A DNA stretch of 64,000 bases from NCBI GenBank assembly GCA_035295125.1, contig DATGJP010000102.1, positions 62,001 through 126,000 on the forward strand. The letters run 5' to 3'. This document shows positions 7,937 to 17,295 of this stretch, piece after piece. This stretch comes from JAICMB01 sp035295125 (GTDB lineage: Bacteria > Acidobacteriota > Terriglobia > Bryobacterales > Bryobacteraceae). Made by a program: the position numbers and the translations under genes. Under the pieces are notes generated by a model that saw only the letters and a program-made list of their open reading frames with translations, had not been told where the DNA came from and ran no database searches. Positions within the stretch are counted from its first letter, which is position 1; every line of letters begins with the position of its first letter.

Positions 7937-9289
7937 TTACCCGAGCAGTTCCAGGTAGCGTGCGACCGCCTCGATACCGCGATAGAAGTTGGGTAGGTGC
8001 AACTTCTCGTTGGGAGCATGGAGGTTGTCGTCGGGTAAGCCGAAGCCCATCATAACACTAGGAATTCCAAGGGCATCGTCGAAAGCGCCGACGATCGGGA
8101 TCGACCCGCCGGAGCGAATGTAGACGGTTTCTTTGCCGAAAACCTGCGACATGGCGTCGGCGGCGGCATGAATAAACCGATTATCGGGGTTTACCAGAGA
8201 CGGAGCTGCCGTATGTATAAGTTTGTATTCCGCGGTAACGCCCTTGGGGCAGACGGCTTTTACGGCTTCCTGGGTCTGCCTGAGGACCTCGTCGGGACGC
8301 TGGTCGGCTACCAGGCGGGTGCTGACTTTGACCACAGCTTTAGCTGGGATGACGGTTTTGGCGCCCTCGCCGGTAAAGCCGCCGCGGATTCCGTGAACCT
8401 CGAAAGTCGGACGCGCCCAAAGCCGCTCGAACAGGGGAACATTCGCTTCGCCGGTCAACGCCTTCACGCCGACTTCTTTCTCGATGTACTCCTTCTCGTC
8501 GAACGGAAGGCGTGCCCAGGCTTCGCGCTCCTTGGCGCTGGGTTCCTGGACGCGATCATAAAAGCCGGGGATATTCACATGACCGTTGGGGCCTTTCAGC
8601 GCGGCGATGATTTCGGCTGCCGCCTGCATCGAATTCGGCGCGGCGCCCCCGTAAATTCCCGAGTGCAGGTCCTGACGGGCGGAGGTGACGTGAATCTCAC
8701 CGTAAACGATCCCACGCAGGCCGACGCAAATGGTCGGCAATTCCGGCGCGAACATCTCTGTATCGCAAATCACCGCGGCATCGGCCTTGATGCGGGCCGG
8801 TTTGCTGCGGACATAGTGCTCGATGTGCTCTCCGCCGACTTCCTCTTCGCCTTCGATCAGGAACTTCACGTTCACCGGCAACTTGCCGTGCTGCTTCAGC
8901 AGACCCGCAACCGCGTTCACCAGGATGAGCGTCTGGCCCTTGTCGTCGGCCGACCCGCGGGCGTAAATATTGTCATTGCGAATATCTGGTTCAAAGGGCG
9001 GCGATTTCCATTCGTCGAGAGGATCGGGCGGCTGCACGTCGTAGTGGCCGTAAAGAAGCAGGGTAGGCTTGCCGGGAGCGCCCAGCCATTCCGCGTAAAC
9101 CAGCGGATTACCTTCACCCTCAATCAATTCGGCGTGTTGCAGGCCGGCTTTTTCTAACTCGTTGCGCACGAACTCGGCGGCTCGGCGTATGTCGGATTTG
9201 TGCTCGGTTAAGGTGCTGATGCTCGGAATGCGCAAGAACGCCTTAAGGCCATCAAGGTACTCGGAGCGGTGCTGTTCAAAATAGGTCAT
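7937..9289 (-). CDS. M20-family dipeptidase
   Basis: A 450-residue zinc peptidase of the M20 family (ArgE/DapE/carnosinase-like dipeptidase group). It has LLLYGHYDVQPPDP with the first zinc His-Asp, GSADDKGQ with the bridging Asp, and EGEEEVGGEH with the catalytic Glu-Glu. An FDDALGIPSV segment lies near the C-terminus. There is no signal peptide, so it is cytoplasmic. The ATG at 9289 has GGGAGA upstream; a TTG at 9313 would add eight residues. It is the last gene of the operon that begins with the molybdopterin oxidoreductase. The substrate is probably a dipeptide. Confidence 0.88.
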   Translation of the reverse strand: MTYFEQHRSEYLDGLKAFLRIPSISTLTEHKSDIRRAAEFVRNELEKAGLQHAELIEGEGNPLVYAEWLGAPGKPTLLLYGHYDVQPPDPLDEWKSPPFEPDIRNDNIYARGSADDKGQTLILVNAVAGLLKQHGKLPVNVKFLIEGEEEVGGEHIEHYVRSKPARIKADAAVICDTEMFAPELPTICVGLRGIVYGEIHVTSARQDLHSGIYGGAAPNSMQAAAEIIAALKGPNGHVNIPGFYDRVQEPSAKEREAWARLPFDEKEYIEKEVGVKALTGEANVPLFERLWARPTFEVHGIRGGFTGEGAKTVIPAKAVVKVSTRLVADQRPDEVLRQTQEAVKAVCPKGVTAEYKLIHTAAPSLVNPDNRFIHAAADAMSQVFGKETVYIRSGGSIPIVGAFDDALGIPSVMMGFGLPDDNLHAPNEKLHLPNFYRGIEAVARYLELLG

Positions 9290-9309
9290 TATGTCTCCCG
9301 CGGACGTGG

Positions 9310-11187
9310 TCAAGGAGCGGCCGCCGCTTCTCTCATCGTAAACGTTCCGAATAGCAGGCTTAGATCCCGGGTGTCCTGGCCGGGCTTGACGGTATGGTCC
9401 ACCTCGACGGAAATCTCGATTTTCGGCTTGCCGACGGTGGCCAAAGGCATGGGAAAGCTGAATTCGAACCGGTCGGGTTTGTTGATGGTCGCGTCGCCGA
9501 TTTTCTGGCCGTCGGCGCGGACCGTAAGCATAAATGGGCCGGCACTAAGCGTTGGGACCGGACAATAGCCGCTGACGTATAGCGTTTCGCCATCGTGACT
9601 CGGGCCGGCGAGTTCGACCGTGGCGGACTTGCCCAACCAGCGCACTCCGCCATCCGCGGCATACCAGGTCTTGCCCATGAGGCCTTCGAACAGAGGATTG
9701 CCGGCATCGATGTAATCGGGGCGTGAATCGGCGAATTTCGCCTCCGCCTCTTGCGTGTATTGGGCGGTGATGTCCTGGAGACCACGGTCGGTGTACCGGT
9801 AAACGACGGCTTCGTGCTGCTTCAATGCCGCCAGCGTCGCGTAGGGCGTGATGTGGAACATCGAAACAGGGGCCCAGGAGGGACGCGTGGCGATCGAAGT
9901 TCCGGGAGTGAGGTAGACCTGGTTGATCCCGAGCAGACGAAAGGGATCGTCGTAAAAGCCGAAATTCATGATTTCGGAGGTGATGTTGTCGAGCAGGATT
10001 ACCTTGCCTTTGTTTTGCGCGCTGGTTTTTTCGAGGCCTTCGACAATGCGTTGCAGGGCCTGGGAATGGGGCTTAAAGAAGGCGTCGGTGACGTGGATGT
10101 CGATGGCTGACGCGATGACGTAGGAACAGGCTAACAGCGCGGCCACGACACAAGTGAGGGGACGCGAGATGCGTGACATTGCGTAGCCTGCCAGCAGCGC
10201 GAGACCGGCTGCCGGAATGGTTGTGTAGTATTCCGTGTAGTGGTTTTTCAGGGGGATGAGGGGCGCAAGAACGATCAGGAACCACGCCAGGAAGAATGCG
10301 GGCAGCCAGTCTCGCCTCAGCGCCTGACGAACGATGAACACGAGCAGGGCGGCGGTGATCGCGATTGCGAGGGCACTGAGCGCCCGCTTCGGGATTACGT
10401 CGATGGAGTCGTGCCGGAAAGCCGCGATCGAGTACACCCAGTAGCGTTGCAGCGTCGTGAACATGCCGATGTCGAAATGCATGCCGTAGAAGCTCTGGCC
10501 TTCGATTGGGATATAGAGGTAATGGATGGCCATGAACACTGCCGAGGGGATGAAGAGCAGGAGCGCTTTCGCGAGATAGCGACGCGCGCAACAGAGGGCG
10601 TAACCGGCGGCTAGCGCGGGGAAGACCACGTTCAGCTCAATGGCTCCGAAGCCAAGGATGAACGCGATCCAGGTGCCGAGCCAGAAACGCGTTTGGCTGG
10701 TTTCGGTGTAACGGAGGAAGAGGTAGAAGGCCAGGAGGATGAAGAAGGCTCCGGCGAGCTCGTTGTAGACGGAGGTCCAGGCGACGGCTTCCGCGAGGCC
10801 GGGGTTGGCAGACCATAGAACGGCGGCTATTGCCGCCGCGGACAGGCTGAAAGCCTGTCCCACAAGGCGCTGCACAATCGCCATGATTAGCGCCATGTCG
10901 GCGAAGAGGGTTAGAAAACTCCAGATGTGAAACGGCAGGGCATGCAGACCGAAGAGCGAGGTGAAGATCAGGAAGAACAGGCGCTCGCTGATGGTGCGGA
11001 TGGTGCCTTGGGCCATCGGGGCGAACAGCAGGTGCGGCAGATCGCGGATGGAGTGAAACTCCAGCGGAAGGCCGAGCCAGGCGAAGTCATCATTCAGAAA
11101 CCAGATGCTCAGCGCCTGCCAGTGAATGGCGAGCGCTACCAGCATCGGAATTCCGTAGTAAACCACGGTTTTCCAGCGCTGGGTCAC
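9310..11187 (-). CDS. GT-C-like polytopic membrane protein
   Basis: A 625-residue membrane protein. The first 370 residues hold about ten hydrophobic helices with loops such as WFLNDDFAWLGLP near the N-terminus. That Asp-rich first loop is typical of GT-C (lipid-phosphosugar-dependent) glycosyltransferases. The C-terminal 250 residues are extracytoplasmic and beta-rich. It starts with GTG overlapping the lipoprotein stop by GTGA. A nine-bp-arm palindrome is embedded in frame and encodes VGQAFSLSA within a membrane helix region. Glycosyltransferase activity is inferred from topology; no donor or acceptor is evident. Confidence 0.6.
   Translation of the reverse strand: MTQRWKTVVYYGIPMLVALAIHWQALSIWFLNDDFAWLGLPLEFHSIRDLPHLLFAPMAQGTIRTISERLFFLIFTSLFGLHALPFHIWSFLTLFADMALIMAIVQRLVGQAFSLSAAAIAAVLWSANPGLAEAVAWTSVYNELAGAFFILLAFYLFLRYTETSQTRFWLGTWIAFILGFGAIELNVVFPALAAGYALCCARRYLAKALLLFIPSAVFMAIHYLYIPIEGQSFYGMHFDIGMFTTLQRYWVYSIAAFRHDSIDVIPKRALSALAIAITAALLVFIVRQALRRDWLPAFFLAWFLIVLAPLIPLKNHYTEYYTTIPAAGLALLAGYAMSRISRPLTCVVAALLACSYVIASAIDIHVTDAFFKPHSQALQRIVEGLEKTSAQNKGKVILLDNITSEIMNFGFYDDPFRLLGINQVYLTPGTSIATRPSWAPVSMFHITPYATLAALKQHEAVVYRYTDRGLQDITAQYTQEAEAKFADSRPDYIDAGNPLFEGLMGKTWYAADGGVRWLGKSATVELAGPSHDGETLYVSGYCPVPTLSAGPFMLTVRADGQKIGDATINKPDRFEFSFPMPLATVGKPKIEISVEVDHTVKPGQDTRDLSLLFGTFTMREAAAAP
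10840..10860. repeat. Dispersed palindrome inside a coding region
   Basis: A perfect palindrome with 9-bp arms (GGACAGGCT / AGCCTGTCC) and a GAA loop. It sits in frame within the GT-C-like gene and translates on the minus strand to the segment GQAFSLS. It has the same design (short GC-rich arms, 3-4 nt loop) as the other small palindromes in this window. Confidence 0.7.
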
Positions 11188-11684
11188 TTGGCTTCAAATC
11201 CCAACATGCTCAAGTTGACGCCGAGTTCGCGATGCTCGTTCCCGGACGGCGGAAGCGTTTTGTCGAGAGCGAAGGTGACGACAACGGCATCCTTTGTCAG
11301 CGCGCCGGCGGGGACGTCGTGGGCATAGGTGAAGTCGCCAGCTTTGGTGTAGCGCTCGGGCGGCAAGGCGATGCCTTCGACCGTAGGCGTCAACTCGATC
11401 GATTGCAGACGCTGAATCGCGGCATCGGCGATTCCGAATACCGCCACCAGAACCGCGCCTTTGCGTGCGGCATCCTTCGGCGGCATCAGCCGGGCGCTGA
11501 AGTGGCCCTTGGTCCAGCGATGATCCATGAATAACGGATAGAAGCCATCCAGAAGCTGGGAGTCTGCGCGCGGATCAGACGCGCTCAGCATAATCGCAGT
11601 TCGCGCCGGCGGCACTGGCTCAGCAGAACGTTGACAGGCCGTTGAGGCTAAAAGGGCGATGACGCAGGCTGCTAATCGCCACAC
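11184..11684 (-). CDS. Lipoprotein of unknown function
   Basis: A 166-residue protein with a signal peptide and lipobox LASTAC (Cys17), so it is probably attached to a membrane. The rest is a beta-rich domain. Its C-terminal part resembles, in pattern, the end of the neighbouring GT-C-like protein (a DKTLPPSGNEHRELGV segment versus VKPGQDTRDLSLLFG). It starts with GTG 13 bp inside the oxidoreductase gene and overlaps the next gene by four bases, so it is translated as part of this operon. I do not recognise a named family. Confidence 0.7.
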   Translation of the reverse strand: MWRLAACVIALLASTACQRSAEPVPPARTAIMLSASDPRADSQLLDGFYPLFMDHRWTKGHFSARLMPPKDAARKGAVLVAVFGIADAAIQRLQSIELTPTVEGIALPPERYTKAGDFTYAHDVPAGALTKDAVVVTFALDKTLPPSGNEHRELGVNLSMLGFEAK

Positions 11685-13720
11685 TTTTCCACCTGCACAA
11701 GGCAGCTATAAAAAGTCGGGCCGCCCCCGATATCCGTGAGCCTTTCCGATGTCAGCACGTTCACACTGTGACCATCGGACGCTGCCTTATTCCAACGCAC
11801 GGAGGGGATTCGGACGACGCCCTGACGTACGGTGTCGTCAACTACGGCCTTCAACACGAGGCTTCCACGGTCGTTAAATGCCCGAACCAGGTCGCCGGAA
11901 CGGACGCCGCGGGACTCGGCATCGTCGATGCGGATGTGCAGGACCGAGGTTTGAGCGTCGACCGCCGAGCGATTCCCGAAGGTCGAGTTCATGCTGTCGT
12001 CGTTCTTGGAGGAGACGAGTTCGAGGGGATAGCGCGAGCGCAATTCGTGTGAACCGAGACGGGATTCCTGGGGCGGGATGTAATCGAGACTCTCAGCTCC
12101 GAATTCGCATTTGCCGGAGCGCGTACCAAAGCCGCCGTTTGCGAATGGCAGGAACGGCTTGCCGTCCTCCGAAACATTGAGGCGCACGAAGCCTTCGCGA
12201 TCGAGCCGCTCCAGCGTAATACCTTCGAGGAATGGATGGCCAGACGCGAGCAATCCCCGGATCATGTCGTCTTCAGATTCACGGAAGCAGGCGTCCTCGA
12301 AGCCCATTCGTTCTGCAAGGGCACGGAAGACTTCGACGTTCGAGCGGCACTCGCCGGGTGCGGAAAGAGCCGGCCGGGCCAACTGCAGATAGTAGTGGCC
12401 GTAAGCGAGGTAGACGTCGGTGTGCTCGAGGAAGGTCGTGGCGGGGAGCACGATGTCGGCGTAATCAGCGCTGTCACTCTGGAATTGTTCCAGGACAACG
12501 GTGAACAGATCTTCCCGTTTCATGCCGCGAATCACGTCGTTCTGGTTGGGAGCGATTGCCGCGGGGTTGGAATTGTAAACCACCATCGCTTTCACGGGTG
12601 GATCGTCCAATGCCGTAAGCGCCTTGCCGAGTTCCGCCATGTTGACGATGCGGGCCTCGCGTCCTAACTCCGACCGCATTTGCAGTTCAGGCATCTCCAG
12701 GGCGATCCGGTTGAACTGAAACGCATGGGAGGTGGAAAGCTGGGCTCCGCCGCCTTCCTCGCGCCACGAGCCGATCAGTGCGGGCAGGGCACAGATGGCA
12801 CGCACCGACGCGCCCCCGCGCTCGCTGCGCTGCAACCCGTAGTTGAGGCGAATCGCGGCCGGGCGAATGGTGGCATACTCGCGCGCCAGTTCCACGATAT
12901 CTGTGCGGGCGAGGCCGGTGAGCGCTTCCACACGCTCCGGTGGGTACTCGAGCGCACGAACTTTTAGTTGGTCGAAGCCGTTAGTGAACTGCTCGATATA
13001 AGAACGGTCGTGCAGGTTCTCGCGAATAATGACGTGCGTCAATCCGAGGGCGAGGGCCAGATCGCTGCCGGGATAAATCTCAAAGTGCTTGTCGGCGAGG
13101 CGTGCCGCGCGCGTACGAATGGGGTCGATGGTGTAGAACCGGGCGCCATTCCGGCGCGCTTCGAGGATGAACGGCCACAGATGAACGTTGGTGCCCAGGA
13201 TGTTGGCGCCCCAGGCAATGATCAGCTTTGATTTTGCGAACTGCTCCGGTTCGGTGCCGTAGCGGAAGCCGAGCGTGGCAGTCATGCCGGCGACCCCGGT
13301 GCTGGAACAGATGGTGCGATCGAGCCGCGATGCGCCGAGCCGGTGGAAAAACCGGCGATCCATGCCCGAGCCGTTCAGCAGTCCCATCGTTCCGGCATAA
13401 CTGTAAGGCAGGATCGATTCGGATCCGAACTCGGCAGCCGTCGAGCGGAGGCGTTCCGCTATCGTGTCGAGCGCTTCGTCCCAGCCAATCTGTTGAAAGC
13501 GGCCCTCACCTTTACGGCCGACGCGCTTCCGCGGATACAGCAGTCGTTCCGGGGAATATTCGCGGTCGAGATAGCGCGCCACCTTGGCGCACAGGAAGCC
13601 GCGCGTGATGGGATGATTTGGATCTCCACGCAGACGGGACCCTTTACCGTCTTCTACATTGATGAGCAACGAGCAGCAGTCGGGGCAATCGAGTGCGCAG
13701 ACAGAACGTCGCACAGGCAT
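11672..13720 (-). CDS. Molybdopterin-dependent oxidoreductase
   Basis: A 682-residue member of the DMSO reductase/formate dehydrogenase superfamily. The N-terminus has Cys8, Cys12, Cys15 and a fourth Cys near 44 (GFLCAK), the ligand set of the [4Fe-4S] domain. Molybdopterin domain I-III motifs follow, including TRTICSSTGVAGMTA-like residues, and a molybdopterin dinucleotide-binding C-terminal domain with DLVRAFNDRGSL. There is no twin-arginine signal, so the enzyme is cytoplasmic. It heads a four-gene operon with a lipoprotein, a membrane protein and a dipeptidase. The substrate cannot be told from sequence. A -10 box ends 9 bp before the ATG. Confidence 0.85.
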   Translation of the reverse strand: MPVRRSVCALDCPDCCSLLINVEDGKGSRLRGDPNHPITRGFLCAKVARYLDREYSPERLLYPRKRVGRKGEGRFQQIGWDEALDTIAERLRSTAAEFGSESILPYSYAGTMGLLNGSGMDRRFFHRLGASRLDRTICSSTGVAGMTATLGFRYGTEPEQFAKSKLIIAWGANILGTNVHLWPFILEARRNGARFYTIDPIRTRAARLADKHFEIYPGSDLALALGLTHVIIRENLHDRSYIEQFTNGFDQLKVRALEYPPERVEALTGLARTDIVELAREYATIRPAAIRLNYGLQRSERGGASVRAICALPALIGSWREEGGGAQLSTSHAFQFNRIALEMPELQMRSELGREARIVNMAELGKALTALDDPPVKAMVVYNSNPAAIAPNQNDVIRGMKREDLFTVVLEQFQSDSADYADIVLPATTFLEHTDVYLAYGHYYLQLARPALSAPGECRSNVEVFRALAERMGFEDACFRESEDDMIRGLLASGHPFLEGITLERLDREGFVRLNVSEDGKPFLPFANGGFGTRSGKCEFGAESLDYIPPQESRLGSHELRSRYPLELVSSKNDDSMNSTFGNRSAVDAQTSVLHIRIDDAESRGVRSGDLVRAFNDRGSLVLKAVVDDTVRQGVVRIPSVRWNKAASDGHSVNVLTSERLTDIGGGPTFYSCLVQVEKCGD

Positions 13721-13729
13721 GTAACCTAA

Positions 13730-13735
13730 ATTATA
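13730..13735 (-). promoter_or_regulatory. -10 box, probable leaderless start
   Basis: A perfect TATAAT on the minus strand. Nine bases separate it from the oxidoreductase ATG, so initiation about seven bases downstream would leave a 5' leader of only about three bases. Confidence 0.5.
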
Positions 13736-13818
13736 TCTTGTACAATCTAATTGAAGGGTGAGTTACGGGAGCGCGCAGGCGCCACGAAGCCTCTCGCGAC
13801 CCGGGAAAGGCTTAAATT

Positions 13819-14568
13819 ATGCGTCAGGTCGGTCTCGCGGTCGGTATCGTTGCTTTGTTGTTTGCCTCTTTCGCGTTTGCTCAAACCTACGGGTCGATCG
13901 GAGGGTTTGGCAGCGTCCTCTATCCAGGAACCGGGCATCCTCCGCCCCAAGGCGGTGTATTCAATCCCGCTCGTCCGAATCGAGGCGTTGCGGTGGGCCC
14001 TGGTTTCGGAGCTCCAGTGCGCCAGCCCCGTCCTAATCATCCCAGCCATGACCGTGGATCGGTGGTTGCCGTTCCCGTGCCGGTTTATGTCGGCGGATAC
14101 GGTAACGGGTATGGCGGTTACGATGCGTCTGGATACGGTCAGCAAGCTCCCCCGGATCAGGGTGGCGCCGACACCGGTGCTCCACCGTCTGTAGTGATCA
14201 ATCAGAATTTCGTTCCCGAGCGGGCCAATCCGTCGATTCGGGAATATGACAATTTGCCGCCCACCGAGCAGCCTTCGAATTCGGGTGTGCGCATGTACCA
14301 GGCTCCGCCGACGCATCCTTACGCGGATCAGCAGGACCAGCAAGCAGCGGCTGCGCCTCGGAGAGCCAGCGACGAGCCGACGATTTACCTCATCGCGCTC
14401 AGGGACCACACGATCGTGCAGGCGCTCGGGTACTGGATGGAAGGCGGCACTCTGCACTACGTAAACGCGGAACATTCGCTGAATCAATTGAGCCCGGATC
14501 TGATTGACCGGTCGTTGTCGCAGCGGCTCAATGATGAGCGGGGCGTTGAGTTTAAGCTGCCGCGGTAG
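13819..14568 (+). CDS. Secreted Gly/Pro-rich protein with conserved C-terminal domain
   Basis: A 249-residue protein with a clear signal peptide (MRQVGLAVGIVALLFASFAFAQ). The low-complexity middle is rich in Gly, Pro, Tyr and Gln (about 22-180). The ordered C-terminal 65 residues (PTIYLIALRDHTIVQALGYW and beyond) end in FKLPR. I do not recognise a named family. The two-part layout resembles surface or periplasmic proteins whose ordered tail folds alone. It reads away from the oxidoreductase operon across a 98-bp intergenic region. Confidence 0.75.
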   Translation: MRQVGLAVGIVALLFASFAFAQTYGSIGGFGSVLYPGTGHPPPQGGVFNPARPNRGVAVGPGFGAPVRQPRPNHPSHDRGSVVAVPVPVYVGGYGNGYGGYDASGYGQQAPPDQGGADTGAPPSVVINQNFVPERANPSIREYDNLPPTEQPSNSGVRMYQAPPTHPYADQQDQQAAAAPRRASDEPTIYLIALRDHTIVQALGYWMEGGTLHYVNAEHSLNQLSPDLIDRSLSQRLNDERGVEFKLPR

Positions 14569-14611
14569 CGCCTGTCTCAATCAAGCAATTACGACAATCC
14601 GCATGACCTAG

Positions 14612-14707
14612 GCCGAAGTCCTCAGGGACTTCGCCGCAGTGCTGGATAAGCTCAGGGAAGGCGCCGAGATTATTGTCGAAAGAAAGACAGCCGGTCGCAT
14701 TGATTAA
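14612..14707 (+). pseudogene. Remnant VapB-like antitoxin
   Basis: An open run reading AEVLRDFAAVLDKLREGAEI then IVERKTAGRID and a stop. It matches the Phd/YefM-type antitoxin pattern (LRDFAAVLDKLREGAEIIVER) but has lost its N-terminus and any start codon. It lies just before the PIN toxin remnant. Confidence 0.55.
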
Positions 14708-14743
14708 GGCCCTCAGGGGCCAGGAACCGCTGCATCCACCATC

Positions 14744-14955
14744 GTGGGATTCGTCATCGACTCCAGGGTCCTCATAGCCGCTGAGCGACGGGGTGCAACT
14801 GGCGGCGAGGGTCGATTGGGAAGCGCGTCGTCAAGGAACGGTAATCCCGTTTAGTGATCTTCTTATTGGCGTCACCGCATTGCACTTCGATTACACAGTG
14901 GCACGCTCAACGTGCGCAGCTTCGGCATGATCCTGGGGCTCAAGATTCAGCCAAT
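14744..14955 (+). pseudogene. Remnant VapC PIN-domain toxin
   Basis: The 5' part reads FVIDSRVLIAAERRG, the conserved start of PIN toxins. The 3' part reads GTVIPFSDLLIGVTAL then, after a frameshift, TLNVRSFGMI, the conserved end of VapC. The roughly 60 central residues and the frame are lost, so it cannot make a toxin. With the preceding remnant this is a decayed vapBC module. The rest of the 14569-14992 gap shows nothing else apart from a promoter box at its end. Confidence 0.65.
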
Positions 14956-14978
14956 GAAGTGCCTGTTGCTGGATCGGC

Positions 14979-14984
14979 TATAAT
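14979..14984 (+). promoter_or_regulatory. -10 box, probable leaderless start
   Basis: TATAAT lies 8 bp before the ATG of the TPR protein, so transcription would begin at or next to the start codon. No ribosome binding site is visible. Confidence 0.5.
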
Positions 14985-14992
14985 TTCGAGCT

Positions 14993-15904
14993 ATGCAGAC
15001 TCCTGGTTGGATCGCAAGAGCCACTTTTGCCGCCGCACTGTTCGGCTTCGCAGCAATCGCACAGGACACGGCGAAGCCGCGGCTCGAGGTCACATCACCG
15101 CTGGGAACTAAATTCTACTCGCTGCCGGATGAGAAAGGCGTGGTCGCGGCGGCACTGAAGGCCTCGAGCGCTGACCCCAAGAACGCCGACCTCCTCCTTA
15201 AACTGGCGCAAGCGCAGGCTTCGGTCTGGCAGGATCGGGAGGCCGTTGACACCTGTACTAGAGCCATCGCCATCGCGCCGAACAATGCTCAGCTATATAT
15301 CGAACGCGGGCATCGCGAGCTGCCGTTGCGCGAGTTCACCAAAGCGCGGGACGACCTGAACCACGCAGTCTCGCTCGACGCCAAGCAGGTCGAAGCCTAT
15401 TACCATCTCGGGCTGTCTCATTACTTCCTGCAGGAGTTCGACGAGTCGGCCGATGCGTTCCGCCATGCCGTCGACCTGGCGCCGAACACCGATAGCCGCA
15501 TCAACTCAACAAACTGGCTTTATGCTTCGCTGCGCCGAGCGAACAGGCCGGAGGATGCGGCAAAAGCCGCGGCTGCCATCACCCCCGACATGACGAACAA
15601 AGAGCCGCATACGTTTTTCTACCTCAGCCTGGTGCGCCTGTTCCAAGGCCGCATGAAAGAATCCGATGCGCTACCTCCCGAACCACCGCGTGACGGTTCC
15701 GACACCGAAGCTGAGCTGCGATTCGACACGGTCGCTTACGGCATCGGCAATTGGCACCTTTACAATCACGAGGCCGCCAAGGCGCAGGAGTATTTCCGCC
15801 GCGTGACGCAAGGCAAAGTTTGGATCACGTGGGGCTTCGTCGGCGCTGAGTTAGAAGTTCTGCGGGCTCGCGGCAAGGCGGTCGCCCAGAACCGACTACA
15901 CTAG
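14993..15904 (+). CDS. Secreted TPR-repeat protein
   Basis: A 303-residue protein with a signal peptide (WIARATFAAALFGFAAIAQ). Three to four tetratricopeptide repeats run from about 50 to 185, for example NAQLYIERGHRELPLREFTKARDDL and AYYHLGLSHYFLQEFDESAD. The C-terminal part is helical. TPRs mediate protein contacts; the partner is unknown. It is followed after five bases by a secreted M20 peptidase on the same strand. Confidence 0.8.
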   Translation: MQTPGWIARATFAAALFGFAAIAQDTAKPRLEVTSPLGTKFYSLPDEKGVVAAALKASSADPKNADLLLKLAQAQASVWQDREAVDTCTRAIAIAPNNAQLYIERGHRELPLREFTKARDDLNHAVSLDAKQVEAYYHLGLSHYFLQEFDESADAFRHAVDLAPNTDSRINSTNWLYASLRRANRPEDAAKAAAAITPDMTNKEPHTFFYLSLVRLFQGRMKESDALPPEPPRDGSDTEAELRFDTVAYGIGNWHLYNHEAAKAQEYFRRVTQGKVWITWGFVGAELEVLRARGKAVAQNRLH

Positions 15905-15909
15905 TTCAA

Positions 15910-17295
15910 ATGCATCGTCTCGTTCCGCTGTTGCTCGTTCTGCCCCTGGCGGCGCAAACGCCGGATTGGTCGAAAGTCAACGAAGAAGCCCTCCGCCATT
16001 ATTCGGCGGTGGTTCAGATGGACACGACCGACCCGCCGGGCAACGAAACAAAGGTCGTCGAATACGTCAAGAAGGTCCTGGAGGCGGAAGGAATCCCCGT
16101 CATGGTGGTTGGCAAGGACCCCAACCGCATGAACTTGATCGCCCGCCTGAAGGGCAACGGTTCGAAGCGGCCTTTGCTCATCATGGGTCATACCGATACG
16201 GTCAAGGTGGACGCCTCGAAGTGGACGTTTCCACCGTTCAGCGCCGCGCGGAATGGAGGATTCATCTATGGCCGCGGAACACTCGACGACAAGGACAACA
16301 TGACGTCGGGAATGATGACCATGCTGCTGCTCAAACGCCTGAAGGTGCCACTCGACCGGGACGTCATCTTCGTGGCCGAGGCGGGCGAGGAGGCTGCAAC
16401 GCAGTACGGCATTCAGTACCTCGTCGAGAACCATTGGAACGATATCGACGCGGAGATCTGCTTTGCGGAGGGGGGCACCGTCACGCGGCGCGGCGGCGAG
16501 GTTCGTTATGCGCTGATCCAGACCGCCGAGAAGCTGCCGCAAGGCGCGCGGCTGGTAGCACACGGTCCCGCGGGGCATGGATCACGGCCGCTTCGTACCA
16601 ACGCCGTTCTGCATCTTTCGCGCGCGATCGAGAAAGTCGCGATGTGGGACCCGCCGATGCGTTTAAACGACACGACGCGCTACTATTTCGAGAAACTTTC
16701 AACGCTGGTCGGGCCGGAAGAGTCGGCACGGTACAACGGGCTTCTCGATCCGGCAAAATCGTCCGCCGTTCGCGAGTACCTGGCGGAGAATGAACCGGGC
16801 CACTACTCGATGCTGCATACCTCGATTTCGCCGAACATCATCAACGCCGGGTACCAGATCAACGTGATTCCTTCGGAGGCGCAGGCGACACTCGACATCC
16901 GGGCGCTACCGGACGAGAACATGCCGGCGTTTTACGACATGATGCGCAAGGTGATTAACGATCCAGCGGTAGACGTGGTGCCGGACAAGCGCAACGAGCG
17001 CCCCAAAGCCGCGCCTTCCCGTATCGACACGGAGACGTTCCGGGCGATTGAAGCCGCGAACCAGAAGATTTACAAGGCCGCGACGCTGCCTCAGATGAGC
17101 ACCGGCGCAACCGACATGGCTTATCTGCGGGCCAAGGGCGTGCAGTGTTATGGGATCGGTCCCATGGTGGACGAAGAAGACGGTCCCAAGGGGTTCGGCG
17201 CCCATAGCGACCAGGAGCGCCTGCTCGAAGACGCGCTGTACAAGTTCGTTCGGTTCAATTGGGAAGTGGCGACCACCTTGGCCGGCCACCGCTGA
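15910..17295 (+). CDS. Secreted M20-family peptidase
   Basis: A 461-residue protein with a signal peptide ending after LPLAAQ. M20 hallmarks are present: LIMGHTDTVKVD (zinc His-Asp), GTLDDKDN (bridging Asp), EAGEEAATQYG (catalytic Glu pair) and GATDMAYL. An HGPAGHGS segment lies in the lid or dimerisation region. It is probably periplasmic and acts on a peptide or acylated amino acid. It is cotranscribed with the TPR protein upstream. Its tail overlaps the convergent MoaD-like gene by 41 bp. Confidence 0.88.
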   Translation: MHRLVPLLLVLPLAAQTPDWSKVNEEALRHYSAVVQMDTTDPPGNETKVVEYVKKVLEAEGIPVMVVGKDPNRMNLIARLKGNGSKRPLLIMGHTDTVKVDASKWTFPPFSAARNGGFIYGRGTLDDKDNMTSGMMTMLLLKRLKVPLDRDVIFVAEAGEEAATQYGIQYLVENHWNDIDAEICFAEGGTVTRRGGEVRYALIQTAEKLPQGARLVAHGPAGHGSRPLRTNAVLHLSRAIEKVAMWDPPMRLNDTTRYYFEKLSTLVGPEESARYNGLLDPAKSSAVREYLAENEPGHYSMLHTSISPNIINAGYQINVIPSEAQATLDIRALPDENMPAFYDMMRKVINDPAVDVVPDKRNERPKAAPSRIDTETFRAIEAANQKIYKAATLPQMSTGATDMAYLRAKGVQCYGIGPMVDEEDGPKGFGAHSDQERLLEDALYKFVRFNWEVATTLAGHR

